Shown here: piece after piece, positions 1-7,244 of the stretch | Layout of the letters: the number at the start of each line of letters is the position of its first letter | Numbering within the stretch: the first letter of the stretch is position 1 | Source of the DNA: a virus | Reading direction: 5' to 3' (one strand) | DNA: 22,078 nucleotides | IMG/VR virus record: IMGVR_UViG_3300034060_000918 | Location: 1-22,078 of that record | Made by a program: the position numbers and the translations under genes | Notes under the pieces: model-generated | The model's database searches: none | What the model was told of the DNA's origin: nothing | Seen by the model: the letters and a program-made list of their open reading frames with translations, nothing else

Positions 1-153
1 ACTGAGGTAACTACTAGAACAAATAGAAAAGGTAAAGTAAGAGTTAATGACCAAAGTACTGGTAACATTAACACCCCTACTAACAGAATGACTGCACCAG
101 GTATGAAAAGAGGCGGAGCAATGAAAGCTACAACAACTAAAAGAAAAAAATAA
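1..153 (+). CDS. C-terminal end of a basic protein of unknown function (5' truncated)
   Basis: An open frame enters from the left edge in frame 1 and ends at TAA 151-153, giving the last 50 residues. The segment is very rich in Lys, Arg and Thr and ends in a Met/Lys/Gly-rich tail (GMKRGGAMK then KRKK). Tails of this kind are frequent on small phage structural or DNA-associated proteins, but no family can be named from 50 residues. Its stop overlaps the start of the next gene (TAATG at 151-155), so the two are translationally coupled and belong to one rightward module. That the module is structural is inferred from the usual two-arm layout of crAss-like genomes. Confidence 0.6.
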   Translation, partial: TEVTTRTNRKGKVRVNDQSTGNINTPTNRMTAPGMKRGGAMKATTTKRKK

Positions 154-290
154 TGGCTAAAGTAGCAACTATAAAAAGCAATTCCCCTAAGCGTACTAAA
201 GTTAGCCGCCCAGGGGTTATTGCAAAAACAAAAACTAGTCGATCAAAGACTAGTAAGTTGTATAAGAAAAGTTATAGAGGTCAGGGTTAA
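153..290 (+). CDS. Small Lys/Arg/Ser-rich basic protein (45 aa)
   Basis: ATG at 153-155 overlaps the upstream TAA (TAATG), and the frame runs to TAA 288-290. The 45-aa product starts MAKVATIKSN and contains SRPGVIAKTKTS then SKLYKKSYRGQG. It is extremely basic, with no hydrophobic core. From memory, short proteins with a PGV-AKTKTS ... SK-YKK-YRGQG layout recur in Bacteroidota and crAss-like phages; their function is unknown, and a DNA-binding or packaging role would be a guess from charge. The stop interlocks with the stop of the convergent minus-strand MazG-like gene at TTAA 287-290, so this is the last gene of the rightward module. Confidence 0.65.
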   Translation: MAKVATIKSNSPKRTKVSRPGVIAKTKTSRSKTSKLYKKSYRGQG

Positions 291-670
291 ACGTCCAGTA
301 TCTTAGTGATATTAGGTTTAAAGTAATTCTTACCTTTAAGGATCTTCCCATCTTCTCTGAGGATGGGTTTTCCATTTTCATCAAGCTTGCTCATGTTGGA
401 CCTATGGATTTCTGTGAAGACTTCTTCAATCCTATCTTGTAAGCCATGCTTAAGTATAGTCCCGTAAATGATATAAAGCTGGTCACCAAGAGCGTCAGCA
501 ATACCAACCAAGTCATCATCACCACAAGCTTCAAGGTACTCGTTATTCTCTTCTTCCAAGAGCCTGTGACGTAACTCATATTGTTCTTGTGTTAGTTGTT
601 TGTAATCTTGTGGGTCAGGCATATTAAACGCGGTATGGAACTCCGCTACCATATTGATATACTTCTTCAT
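287..670 (-). CDS. MazG-like NTP pyrophosphohydrolase (all-alpha NTP-PPase superfamily)
   Basis: The 127-aa protein has the layout of phage MazG/PRA-PH-like pyrophosphohydrolases (PF01503 type). A metal-binding acidic helix (LLEEENNEYLEA, about 38-49) is followed by a second helix with the conserved D-LGD pattern (ADALGDQLYIIYGT, about 58-71). The C-terminal part (MSKLDENGKPI, KGKNYFKP) is typical of this phage branch. The family hydrolyses (d)NTPs to monophosphates, so the likely role is nucleotide-pool control or removal of unwanted or alarmone nucleotides during infection; the substrate cannot be read from sequence. Its start abuts the stop of the DUF1599-like gene (position 670 shared). 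It is the last gene of the long leftward operon. Confidence 0.85.
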   Translation of the reverse strand: MKKYINMVAEFHTAFNMPDPQDYKQLTQEQYELRHRLLEEENNEYLEACGDDDLVGIADALGDQLYIIYGTILKHGLQDRIEEVFTEIHRSNMSKLDENGKPILREDGKILKGKNYFKPNITKILDV

Positions 671-1173
671 TAATATCCTTTATCTCCGTTACTATTATAA
701 TTTACTTTATCTATATCATGGTCAGTACCATTCTTAGACATGTTTACCAAGCCTAGCATATCTGTATTCTTAGTATAGTCACTAGTCCACATAGACAATC
801 TATCTACAGATTTGTTATAAAGCTTATGCTTAGCGTATGCTTCTTTAAGCTTACAGTGTCTTTCACCTTTCTCATTTAACATAGCCTCTAGTAAGATAAG
901 ATAGTTTATCACATCTCCAATCTTTTCAGACACTAGTTCATTTGTAACAGGTACATTATCAGATACTATATCTTTAATAGAAACTAAATGCTTAGTCATA
1001 TAGCTCCAGAGAACTTCAGCTGATGTGCTGTGGAGGGATAATCCCCCCGCAGCTTCATCAAAGTTTCTGAATACATTATCATCTTTAGCGTACTCTTTAT
1101 GTTTAGTTAGTAGAGATTGGCGCACCAGGTCGATGCGCTTCTCTACTCTTCTGCTAAAATCTTCTCTTGTCAT
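670..1173 (-). CDS. DUF1599-like protein (nucleotide modification associated domain 1 type)
   Basis: The 167-aa protein matches the pattern of the DUF1599 / nucleotide modification associated domain 1 family: KHKEYAKDDNVFRNF (about 24-38), then W-YMTKH--SIKDIV (about 56-70), then EKIGDVINYLILLEAML (about 84-100). This is a helical fold related to MazG-type enzymes, found often in phages and thought to act on modified nucleotides; the activity itself is not established. The C-terminal 60 residues are polar, Asn/Lys-rich and probably disordered. The ATG overlaps the upstream TGA (ATGA at 1170-1173). Two all-alpha NTP-PPase-like genes thus lie next to each other at the operon end. Confidence 0.75.
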   Translation of the reverse strand: MTREDFSRRVEKRIDLVRQSLLTKHKEYAKDDNVFRNFDEAAGGLSLHSTSAEVLWSYMTKHLVSIKDIVSDNVPVTNELVSEKIGDVINYLILLEAMLNEKGERHCKLKEAYAKHKLYNKSVDRLSMWTSDYTKNTDMLGLVNMSKNGTDHDIDKVNYNSNGDKGY

Positions 1174-2168
1174 AAATCAGGTAAATCAAATGTGGGTAAT
1201 TCGTCACCGTCAAAGTTAAAGAATTCTACCTTCTCCTCAACAACTTTTTCTTGAATTTCTTCCACTAAAAGACTTAAGTCATCTTCTATAACATCTGTAG
1301 GACTAGTAAGCTTAGGCTTAGTTATCTCAGCTATTACTTCAAAGATGTCTAGTTGATTAGTAGGTTGTACATCCTCATGTACAGGTTCTTGTACAATTCC
1401 ATACTCCATAGGGGTATCCATAGGGCAATCCATTTGTGTTAAAGTAGTTAACGCAAAGTATTTGTTAATAACTTTGTGGCATTCTGATTGATCCTCAAAC
1501 CAGTTCTTAGGATGTGACATACGTAATGCAGTAGCTACACAGTTGTAGAAGTTCCACGCATTAGTGTGGTCCATGTTGTCAAATAGGACAACTTTATTAA
1601 GGAGACGGTCCCTTACTGAAGAGGCTTGCTCTTTATTAAGACACTGCTTCTCAATAAACACCTCACCTACTAATTGCGAATAAGTATGCAAGCTAGCCGT
1701 CTGATTAATAAGCACATCTCTTGATTCAAGTAACTCAGCATAATGAACATTGGCCATATTAAGTTGAGTCTGAATCATAGAAATAGCTTCTTCATCAGCT
1801 TTGCCTGTATGCTTTCTAGCATAACTAGATAAGTCACCCGCAAAGATATAGTTACCAGTCTTTGGTATGTATACACCAACACCACACTTAAATCTCATAG
1901 ACTTATCATAAGAGTTACCCCAGATAAACATCATCTTCATATCAGGATCTGTACCCTGGTCTAGTATATATATACCGTTTGCAACATTACCGCCAATACT
2001 TGCACGGTATAATTCTGATTCTACATTAAAGCCACGAGTAACAAGTTCTTCATGAACTTTATCTATAATAGACTTGTGGCTAATAGGAGTATAGCGCCCA
2101 CCGTGGTTAGGTAGGGCTATACTTTCTAAGTACTCTCTGGTTATACCAGTTGGAATTCTTTTACTCAT
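1170..2168 (-). CDS. DUF932-like phage protein with acidic tail
   Basis: 332 aa. The first 240 residues resemble the DUF932 (phage/plasmid-related TIGR03299) family: RYTPISHKSIIDKVHEEL near the N terminus, a central NSYDKSMRFKCGVGVYI block (about 85-101) before a FAGD-Y-RKHTG block, and a late WNFYN--TALRM helix (about 205-216). Family function is unknown; members occur in plasmids and phages near replication and recombination genes. The remaining 90 residues are acidic, low complexity and probably disordered, with a QLDIF motif at 272-276 that resembles a beta-clamp-binding peptide. The gene starts 1 nt after the polymerase stop and ends overlapping the next ATG, so it is co-transcribed with the polymerase. 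The DUF932 call is by motif recall. Confidence 0.6.
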   Translation of the reverse strand: MSKRIPTGITREYLESIALPNHGGRYTPISHKSIIDKVHEELVTRGFNVESELYRASIGGNVANGIYILDQGTDPDMKMMFIWGNSYDKSMRFKCGVGVYIPKTGNYIFAGDLSSYARKHTGKADEEAISMIQTQLNMANVHYAELLESRDVLINQTASLHTYSQLVGEVFIEKQCLNKEQASSVRDRLLNKVVLFDNMDHTNAWNFYNCVATALRMSHPKNWFEDQSECHKVINKYFALTTLTQMDCPMDTPMEYGIVQEPVHEDVQPTNQLDIFEVIAEITKPKLTSPTDVIEDDLSLLVEEIQEKVVEEKVEFFNFDGDELPTFDLPDL

Positions 2169-2169
2169 T

Positions 2170-4164
2170 TTAAAATAAATTTAGTTGAGCACTTGCATTT
2201 TTCTTGTTAATGTGTTCTATCTCTTTATAGATCTTCTCAAGATAATAGTCATCATTAACATCATAGGAAAACCAAGGCTTGTTAACATACTCATTGAATA
2301 CAGTCTGCATCCATTTACCAGCCTCAGCTTGGATTTCTCGACCATCAGCAGAATTAATCTTAATAATTTTGCAACCATGATTTGATACATAATATCTTAC
2401 CACGTTCTGCAGCTCATTGTTTATTCTCTGGCCTTTTACAAAACACGTCTCCATAAAAAACCAATCTCCTTTCTTCTTTACACCAATACAATAATCAAAG
2501 ATGTTTCTATTGCGTTGCAGATAAGCTTCAGGTACTATGTTGTGAACAAAATAATAATAGATAGCCTTAGATACTATAAGTGATGACTTGTTTTTATGTA
2601 AAGCGAGATCGCTAAACTCAAACCGGCCTTTACACTTAGTAGCATTGTAAGTATATACATCATTGTTCTGTTTGTATACATAGTGGGGATTCTTAACTTT
2701 AAGCTCTTCCCACTCTTCTTTAGTTACCTTCTTATCCTTTAGTACCGCAATGTAATTGTTGACATCTCCGATGATCATTCTGGAATATTCATCATGCTCA
2801 AGCTGCAGATTAGTCATTTGCTCCCACTTAGTACATACGCCAAGATAAACTTCACGCATGTTAGCAGGTATCATCATTTCTAGACCATCTGTATTTTGCA
2901 TGAGAGGAATACTCCCAGGTATAGCATCAGATAACATCTCATATAACATAGTCAAACTAAGCTGACCATTGATAGTGATGCGCATAGTGAATTCAGGATC
3001 ATACAAGAAACAATTCTCATCATTACTTAAACCATAAGTACTGTTAAGTATGATCTTATATACATAGTTCTTTGGATCCTTCTTTGGAATCTTCTTTCTC
3101 TCATCAAAGAACCACTCATACTGCTCACAGAATTCTGCTTGCGGGATATGCGCAGGTGACCAGCCATTGCGGATAGCAAGGTTAGGATAGAAACTAGTAA
3201 CGTCAGACGTCATTATTATCATACCATTACCTGCTTCATACACACCAGCCTTAGTAGCACCATGCAAACCACCCAAACCATAATCAGTTTTAACACCTTT
3301 GTGAGTCAGAGAATACTTGAACCCACCTTTAGTCTCATTAGTATTTATAACTAGAGATTTAAACTTCTCGTGGATGTTTATAAACTCCTTACGTTTAAAC
3401 TTGATATACGGTAATATGATATCCCCTACATTGATGCTTTCTCTGATTGTCCTCATCTGCTTAAGATCATACTTGTTCATCCCTGTTTTCTCAGAAAGGA
3501 AATACAGGAACAACTCTTTAGATATCCTAGGCTCTGAAGCACTCATAAGATTAATGTTATACTCTGCAGTAAGAGATTTTCTGAGCATGATTTGATCTTT
3601 ACTCAGTTCCATAATCCGCTTAGTTGCAGCTACGTCATTGATGCAATAACTTATAATAGTATCTATTTGATCTTGGTCATTGATATAAGTGCTGTGGTGT
3701 ATTGGCATGTCTCGGACATTGTGCCAATCCATAGAGAACTCAATCCATTTAAGACTAGATCTTTTAGCAGGATTATCCCAGTGGTTAAGCTTGAAAACAT
3801 CTAACTGCTTGATATGCAAGTCTCTTTCAGAGAACTCACTAAACTCATTAGCATTAGAGCGATCAATAACCTCCTGTGCTTTTAGATATAGCAGGTGTGC
3901 TATTTCTTCAGCAGGCATATTCTCTAACCAGTCATAGTCACGTATCATATACTCAGTAATCTGAGAGTCAAAGTGAATACCGTTAAAAGAAATATGGAAT
4001 TGTTCCTCTACTATATTATCATTTAGAAAACTTGCTAGAGCAGTAAAATCATTACGACTACTATGGATAACAAAGACATGTGTCTCATCTGTCTTGTACT
4101 CAGTAAAAACTGCAACAAAACAATTGATCAGGGTCTCGTAGTCCATTACCCAATTTTTGCTCAT
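2170..4164 (-). CDS. Family B DNA polymerase with 3'-5' exonuclease domain
   Basis: 664-aa replicative polymerase. Exonuclease motifs are ExoI DYE at 8-10, ExoII NGIHFD at 61-66 and ExoIII YCIND at 173-177, so proofreading should be active. A YGLGGLHGA block (295-303) precedes polymerase motif A DVTSFYPN at 321-328, motif B KIILNSTYG at 370-378 and motif C as QNTDG at 423-427. In motif C the first Asp of the usual DTD is Asn, but the catalytic second Asp is kept. Only about 45 residues separate motifs A and B, a compact fingers region. The last five residues, QLNLF (660-664), match the bacterial beta-clamp-binding consensus QL(S/D)LF. No clamp gene is visible here, so use of the host clamp is inferred. 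A terminator-like hairpin lies just upstream of the start. Confidence 0.95.
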   Translation of the reverse strand: MSKNWVMDYETLINCFVAVFTEYKTDETHVFVIHSSRNDFTALASFLNDNIVEEQFHISFNGIHFDSQITEYMIRDYDWLENMPAEEIAHLLYLKAQEVIDRSNANEFSEFSERDLHIKQLDVFKLNHWDNPAKRSSLKWIEFSMDWHNVRDMPIHHSTYINDQDQIDTIISYCINDVAATKRIMELSKDQIMLRKSLTAEYNINLMSASEPRISKELFLYFLSEKTGMNKYDLKQMRTIRESINVGDIILPYIKFKRKEFINIHEKFKSLVINTNETKGGFKYSLTHKGVKTDYGLGGLHGATKAGVYEAGNGMIIMTSDVTSFYPNLAIRNGWSPAHIPQAEFCEQYEWFFDERKKIPKKDPKNYVYKIILNSTYGLSNDENCFLYDPEFTMRITINGQLSLTMLYEMLSDAIPGSIPLMQNTDGLEMMIPANMREVYLGVCTKWEQMTNLQLEHDEYSRMIIGDVNNYIAVLKDKKVTKEEWEELKVKNPHYVYKQNNDVYTYNATKCKGRFEFSDLALHKNKSSLIVSKAIYYYFVHNIVPEAYLQRNRNIFDYCIGVKKKGDWFFMETCFVKGQRINNELQNVVRYYVSNHGCKIIKINSADGREIQAEAGKWMQTVFNEYVNKPWFSYDVNDDYYLEKIYKEIEHINKKNASAQLNLF

Positions 4165-4176
4165 ACATTTACATTT

Positions 4177-4205
4177 AAAAAATAAAGGGAGGACATGCCT
4201 CCCTT
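4177..4205 (-). terminator. Rho-independent terminator after the 132-aa gene
   Basis: A perfect 8-bp stem (4185-4192 AAGGGAGG pairs with 4198-4205 CCTCCCTT) has a 5-nt loop. Read on the minus strand, it is followed at once by TATTTTTT (4184-4177). It lies between the 132-aa gene (ends 4226) and the polymerase start (4164). Because no promoter is evident in the roughly 12 nt that remain before the polymerase ATG, partial read-through (attenuation) is the likely way the polymerase is expressed. Confidence 0.8.
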
Positions 4206-4225
4206 GTATAAACTTTTTTTATTTA

Positions 4226-4624
4226 TTAGATGGTGGTGTTAGCCTCAGTTGGCGCAGCATCTAAAAATCCAGTATAATCATAAGAGTCTGCATTGATAGC
4301 AAACAATTTGATCATCTCCTCAATCTCAGAACGCTCCTCAATATAGTATTCTTGGAAACTTTCTAGTGTGCGGCGCTCTTGTTTATAAGGATTACCGTCT
4401 TGAGCAAGTGTTTTACGCTTTTCTGGATCACCGTTTAGATCAATCTTAGGAACCATGTGAAATACTTGCTTCTTAGTATCGCTTATCATAGCTAATACTT
4501 TAACATTTGGGTCATAAATACCTTCAATGAAAGGACACTCACGTGTAACAGGCATTAACTTAAAGGTTTTTTGATTATTCCATTGACCTGTGGTCAAAAT
4601 CATAGATTTATTTATACTCATCAT
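4226..4624 (-). CDS. Conserved phage protein of unknown function (132 aa), own promoter and terminator
   Basis: No known domain is recognised. The sequence has a mostly beta-like N-terminal half (KTFKLMPVTRECPFIEGIYDP, then VLAMIS and FHMVPKIDLNGD) and a Lys/Glu-rich helical half ending in AINADSYDYTGFLDA. Proteins with this V--DCPF-EGIYDP ... PK-D-NGDP layout recur, from memory, in Bacteroidota phages, always unnamed. There are two tandem ATG codons (4624 and 4621); either may be used. A Bacteroidota-type promoter lies just upstream (4638-4668) and a strong terminator just downstream (4177-4205), so the gene forms its own transcription unit within the operon. This suggests a product needed in larger amounts than the polymerase. 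Confidence 0.7.
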   Translation of the reverse strand: MMSINKSMILTTGQWNNQKTFKLMPVTRECPFIEGIYDPNVKVLAMISDTKKQVFHMVPKIDLNGDPEKRKTLAQDGNPYKQERRTLESFQEYYIEERSEIEEMIKLFAINADSYDYTGFLDAAPTEANTTI

Positions 4625-4637
4625 TATTTGGTTTTTA

Positions 4638-4668
4638 CAAATTTAGTTATTTGTTTGAGAAATCCAAC
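4638..4668 (-). promoter_or_regulatory. Bacteroidota-type promoter for the 132-aa gene
   Basis: On the minus strand a GTTG (4668-4665) is followed after 19 nt by TAAATTTG (4645-4638). The second element is an exact match to the Bacteroidota -7 consensus TAnnTTTG, and the first is close to the -33 consensus TTTG at a normal spacing. The ATG (4624) lies 13 nt further on, so the leader would be very short. The promoter overlaps the last codons of the upstream 183-aa gene. No transcript data are available. Confidence 0.55.
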
Positions 4669-5198
4669 TCTTTTTTTAAGACAGTTAGTTTTTCTTTCTT
4701 TAGATTTGGTGGGCTACACAATTGCCCCACCTCTTGCAGCACAGATTCATCAATATCTAAAGCTCTTGCGTAATCCCTATAATACTTTTCGGGATACAAA
4801 TAACTTTCAAGATGCTCTTTGTTAGCTGTTGATATGCCGTGACATTTAATAATCTTGTCCTTGTATGCATCAGGGAACTTGCTATAGTTGCCGGATATGA
4901 AGGCATCCCATATAGGTAAGCTAGCCATCCGAAATATATAGGCACCTCTTCCATTTGACAGCTCATAATAATCCTCAAATAATACATGATTCATAAGGCG
5001 AGCTTTTTCAAACTGATGAAATTCTGGTGTAGACTGTAAATCAAACACACAGATTAAGAACTTTGCATCGAGATCTAATTCATTATCCCATGCAACATAT
5101 GTCTGATACGGCATAAAATTAGACACATGTATGTCTAATGCAGGATATAAGAATATCCTAGACTTTTGAAAATACTTACCATATACATTTTTGATCAT
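4647..5198 (-). CDS. Conserved phage protein of unknown function (183 aa)
   Basis: No catalytic motif is recognised. The N-terminal half contains KSRIFLYPALDI and a YQTYVAWDNE--LDAKFLICVFDLQ block, then FEKARLMNH and GAYIFRM. The C-terminal half has a WDAFISGNYSKFPDAYKDKII segment, SYLYPEKYYRDYA and a QLCSPPNLKKE end. From memory this overall layout (LYP-L-I ... P-QTY-AW ... F--G-YSK ... E--LYPE-Y) belongs to an unnamed family seen in crAss-like and other Bacteroidota phages. It starts 3 nt after the nuclease stop and carries the next gene's promoter inside its 3' end. Its position between the nuclease and the polymerase suggests a DNA-metabolism link only by association. Confidence 0.65.
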   Translation of the reverse strand: MIKNVYGKYFQKSRIFLYPALDIHVSNFMPYQTYVAWDNELDLDAKFLICVFDLQSTPEFHQFEKARLMNHVLFEDYYELSNGRGAYIFRMASLPIWDAFISGNYSKFPDAYKDKIIKCHGISTANKEHLESYLYPEKYYRDYARALDIDESVLQEVGQLCSPPNLKKEKLTVLKKELDFSNK

Positions 5199-5201
5199 AC
5201 A

Positions 5202-6170
5202 TTATAAAATTACATTACCAACCTCATATTCATAAGGTAAGTCAAATTTTCTATTTGTGTAATGATAGTCTGCAATTTTCATTATCTCATCAAGCTTATC
5301 CATCCAGCTATTAAGAGTTACTTGACTAACTTCAAATGCATAACACTGGGTGAGCTTGTCAACCACTATGAAATGAAATTTAATCTTGTAATCGCTTAAG
5401 CCATAGTTAGCTCTTACTAATTTACAGTACACTGCAGCTTGCAACCAGTACTTATAATACTCTACGGTCTCCGGGAAATCTTGTAATAGTTTTCCACTAG
5501 TCTTGAGATCATTAATATAAATCACTTTGGCACCGTGATCAATATTAACGTTATCTACAAAACCTCTAAGACCAAAGGCATACTGTGTGTCCATTACAAA
5601 TGGCACCTCACTCATACTAAAGGGACCTCCTATATTGAGCAAGCCTGTAATTTTCTCATTAGATCTTACGATCTCAGCATAACCTTTTACTTTAGTCAGG
5701 GTTTCCTCGTCTATAACAGCCTTGTCACCCTTTGTAGTTAAGAAGTTATAGTAACTTATACTTGCGTCAGTTATTACTTTCTCAACTCTTTGTGCATCAG
5801 TCTTGAGACTCTGATACAGATTGATCTCCTTTAGTATATCAAGGATGCCAAACTCATTCTGCTCCAAAGATAAGTCAAGATTATTATTAGCCCATGCTCT
5901 TGTGAACACCTTGTCAATAACATTCTTAATGCTGTCACCCGGCAAATTTACCGGGGACACCACATACTTATCATGAAACTTATCCTCCTCTAAGAGAAGA
6001 CAGTGAAGCAGGCTACCTTCAATCAGGTGCTGCTCCATCTTATCCTCTCTTTGATTTAGGATATAGTGTTTATAAAATGCACTCGGGGCATACAACAACT
6101 TGTTGAACCCGGAATAACTAAAGTGAAACTTCTTCTTGTAGAAGTTCTCCTCCGCTTGGAAATCTATCAT
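5202..6170 (-). CDS. PD-(D/E)XK nuclease (RecE/DUF3799-like exonuclease)
   Basis: The 322-aa protein has the order of motifs of RecB/RecE-type PD-(D/E)XK nucleases: an N-terminal SYSGFNKLLYAPSAFYKHYI helix, an EGSLLHCLLLE motif (51-61), Glu188 in SEVPF, RGFVD with Asp206, the metal-binding IND-K core (Asp221, Lys223) and the downstream Q--VY helix (Gln244). This suits the 5'-3' exonuclease of a phage recombination system, making 3' single strands for the Sak4/SSB pair encoded further up the operon. It lacks the Cys cluster of Cas4/AddB, so it is not a Fe-S member. The first 53 nt overlap the end of the preceding gene; no other ATG is close by, so the overlap appears real. Confidence 0.8.
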   Translation of the reverse strand: MIDFQAEENFYKKKFHFSYSGFNKLLYAPSAFYKHYILNQREDKMEQHLIEGSLLHCLLLEEDKFHDKYVVSPVNLPGDSIKNVIDKVFTRAWANNNLDLSLEQNEFGILDILKEINLYQSLKTDAQRVEKVITDASISYYNFLTTKGDKAVIDEETLTKVKGYAEIVRSNEKITGLLNIGGPFSMSEVPFVMDTQYAFGLRGFVDNVNIDHGAKVIYINDLKTSGKLLQDFPETVEYYKYWLQAAVYCKLVRANYGLSDYKIKFHFIVVDKLTQCYAFEVSQVTLNSWMDKLDEIMKIADYHYTNRKFDLPYEYEVGNVIL

Positions 6171-7242
6171 CTTGCTTGTTTAAAATTTTATCTACCTTGA
6201 CCTGAACCTCAGCTGTTAATCTAACATCTACAACCTCATAGTTACTACTACCTGTATAAGAGTTACTTAATACACTAGCCTTAATAGTATCTAATAGTTC
6301 TTGAGTTAGTAACTTCTTTTCTATAGATACATCTAGGATAGCATCTTTATCCCAGCGATACTTGTTATAACCAAGCCAATTGAGTAAAGACTTAAAGCCT
6401 ACAGTGTTTCTATACTTATGGTTATAGATATGGTTTCTACCGAATTCCTCAAGGAGTAATGCTAAATAAACAAAGCTTTTCTCATAGTTACAACCGGCCA
6501 TAATAGTCATAGCAACTAAGTGATTATCCTTATCCATACTTGTTAGCATAGTTCTCAAAGATTCAAAGGCATCTCTATCAATAACTGTGTCACCAATAAG
6601 ATTGTTGAATACTTCTTGTGAATAAACATTACTAAGATTTGAACTAGTAAGTAAGAAGTCATCTATAACAGTTGTTATATAGTCACCATAGTACTCTCCA
6701 CTTCTAAATGAACTACCATGTAAGATGCTACCGTACATGTTTTTAGTAGGAGAATTGTGATTATTTATATAAAATGGTGTAATAACATTTCTATCTAGAA
6801 TGACATGCTTGCCTGTATAAGTGGCTAGCCGCTCTACAAGATTATGCGCATTACCTCCAATTTTAAAACCATCCGCAAACGGTTTTACATCAGAAGTTTT
6901 TATATAATAAAGGTGCTTTGTATCTAGACCTGCGTCTATAGAATCTGTACCTGCAATAATAATATCTGCAGTGTCCCTATCTCTAACAGTCTTAATCTTC
7001 TTCTCCTCCAAGAAAGGCTTAGCCTTATCTCTAGGAATGCTGCACTTAGGTGCAAAGTATATTGTTTTTACATTAGTGAGATCTAATTTCTTATCAGCAG
7101 TTGACTGCTTAAATACTTTTAGATACTCCTGTTCATTCCAGCGGTAATATAGATATTTTCCTTTATCATCCACTAGTACGCGGCTAGCTTCAAGTACTAG
7201 CTCATTATTACTTACAGTAAGTGTTAGTTGTTCTTGTATCAT
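6118..7242 (-). CDS. Paralog 1 of a MoxR/VWA-linked family (374 aa), BRCT-like N-terminal region
   Basis: No named family is recognised. Residues 59-100 (IYFAPKCSIPRDKAKPFLEE ... DTADIIIAG) have the look of a BRCT-type fold: a strand, a helix after an IPR--- turn, then a strand with a T/SKAD-hhhhG end. Residues 221-268 hold a helical domain (IDRDAFESLRTMLTSMDKDN, then CNYEKSFVYLALLLEEF) that is shared at nearly the same position with the adjacent 370-aa protein and with the shorter protein at 10742-11149. The C terminus overlaps the nuclease gene by 53 nt. It lies two genes downstream of the MoxR ATPase, so an adaptor or substrate-recognition role is possible but inferred. Confidence 0.7.
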   Translation of the reverse strand: MIQEQLTLTVSNNELVLEASRVLVDDKGKYLYYRWNEQEYLKVFKQSTADKKLDLTNVKTIYFAPKCSIPRDKAKPFLEEKKIKTVRDRDTADIIIAGTDSIDAGLDTKHLYYIKTSDVKPFADGFKIGGNAHNLVERLATYTGKHVILDRNVITPFYINNHNSPTKNMYGSILHGSSFRSGEYYGDYITTVIDDFLLTSSNLSNVYSQEVFNNLIGDTVIDRDAFESLRTMLTSMDKDNHLVAMTIMAGCNYEKSFVYLALLLEEFGRNHIYNHKYRNTVGFKSLLNWLGYNKYRWDKDAILDVSIEKKLLTQELLDTIKASVLSNSYTGSSNYEVVDVRLTAEVQVKVDKILNKQDDRFPSGGELLQEEVSL

Positions 7243-7244
7243 AA

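Noticed and set aside
3317-3937. Several plus-strand open frames opposite the DNA polymerase
   Set aside because: They lie fully antisense to a polymerase with all motifs intact, and their translations show no domain; they are frame shadows of an AT-rich coding strand.
5202-6170. Cas4 or CRISPR-linked nuclease
   Set aside because: The Fe-S Cys cluster is absent and there is no CRISPR array or other cas gene; the layout is that of RecE/DUF3799-type phage exonucleases.
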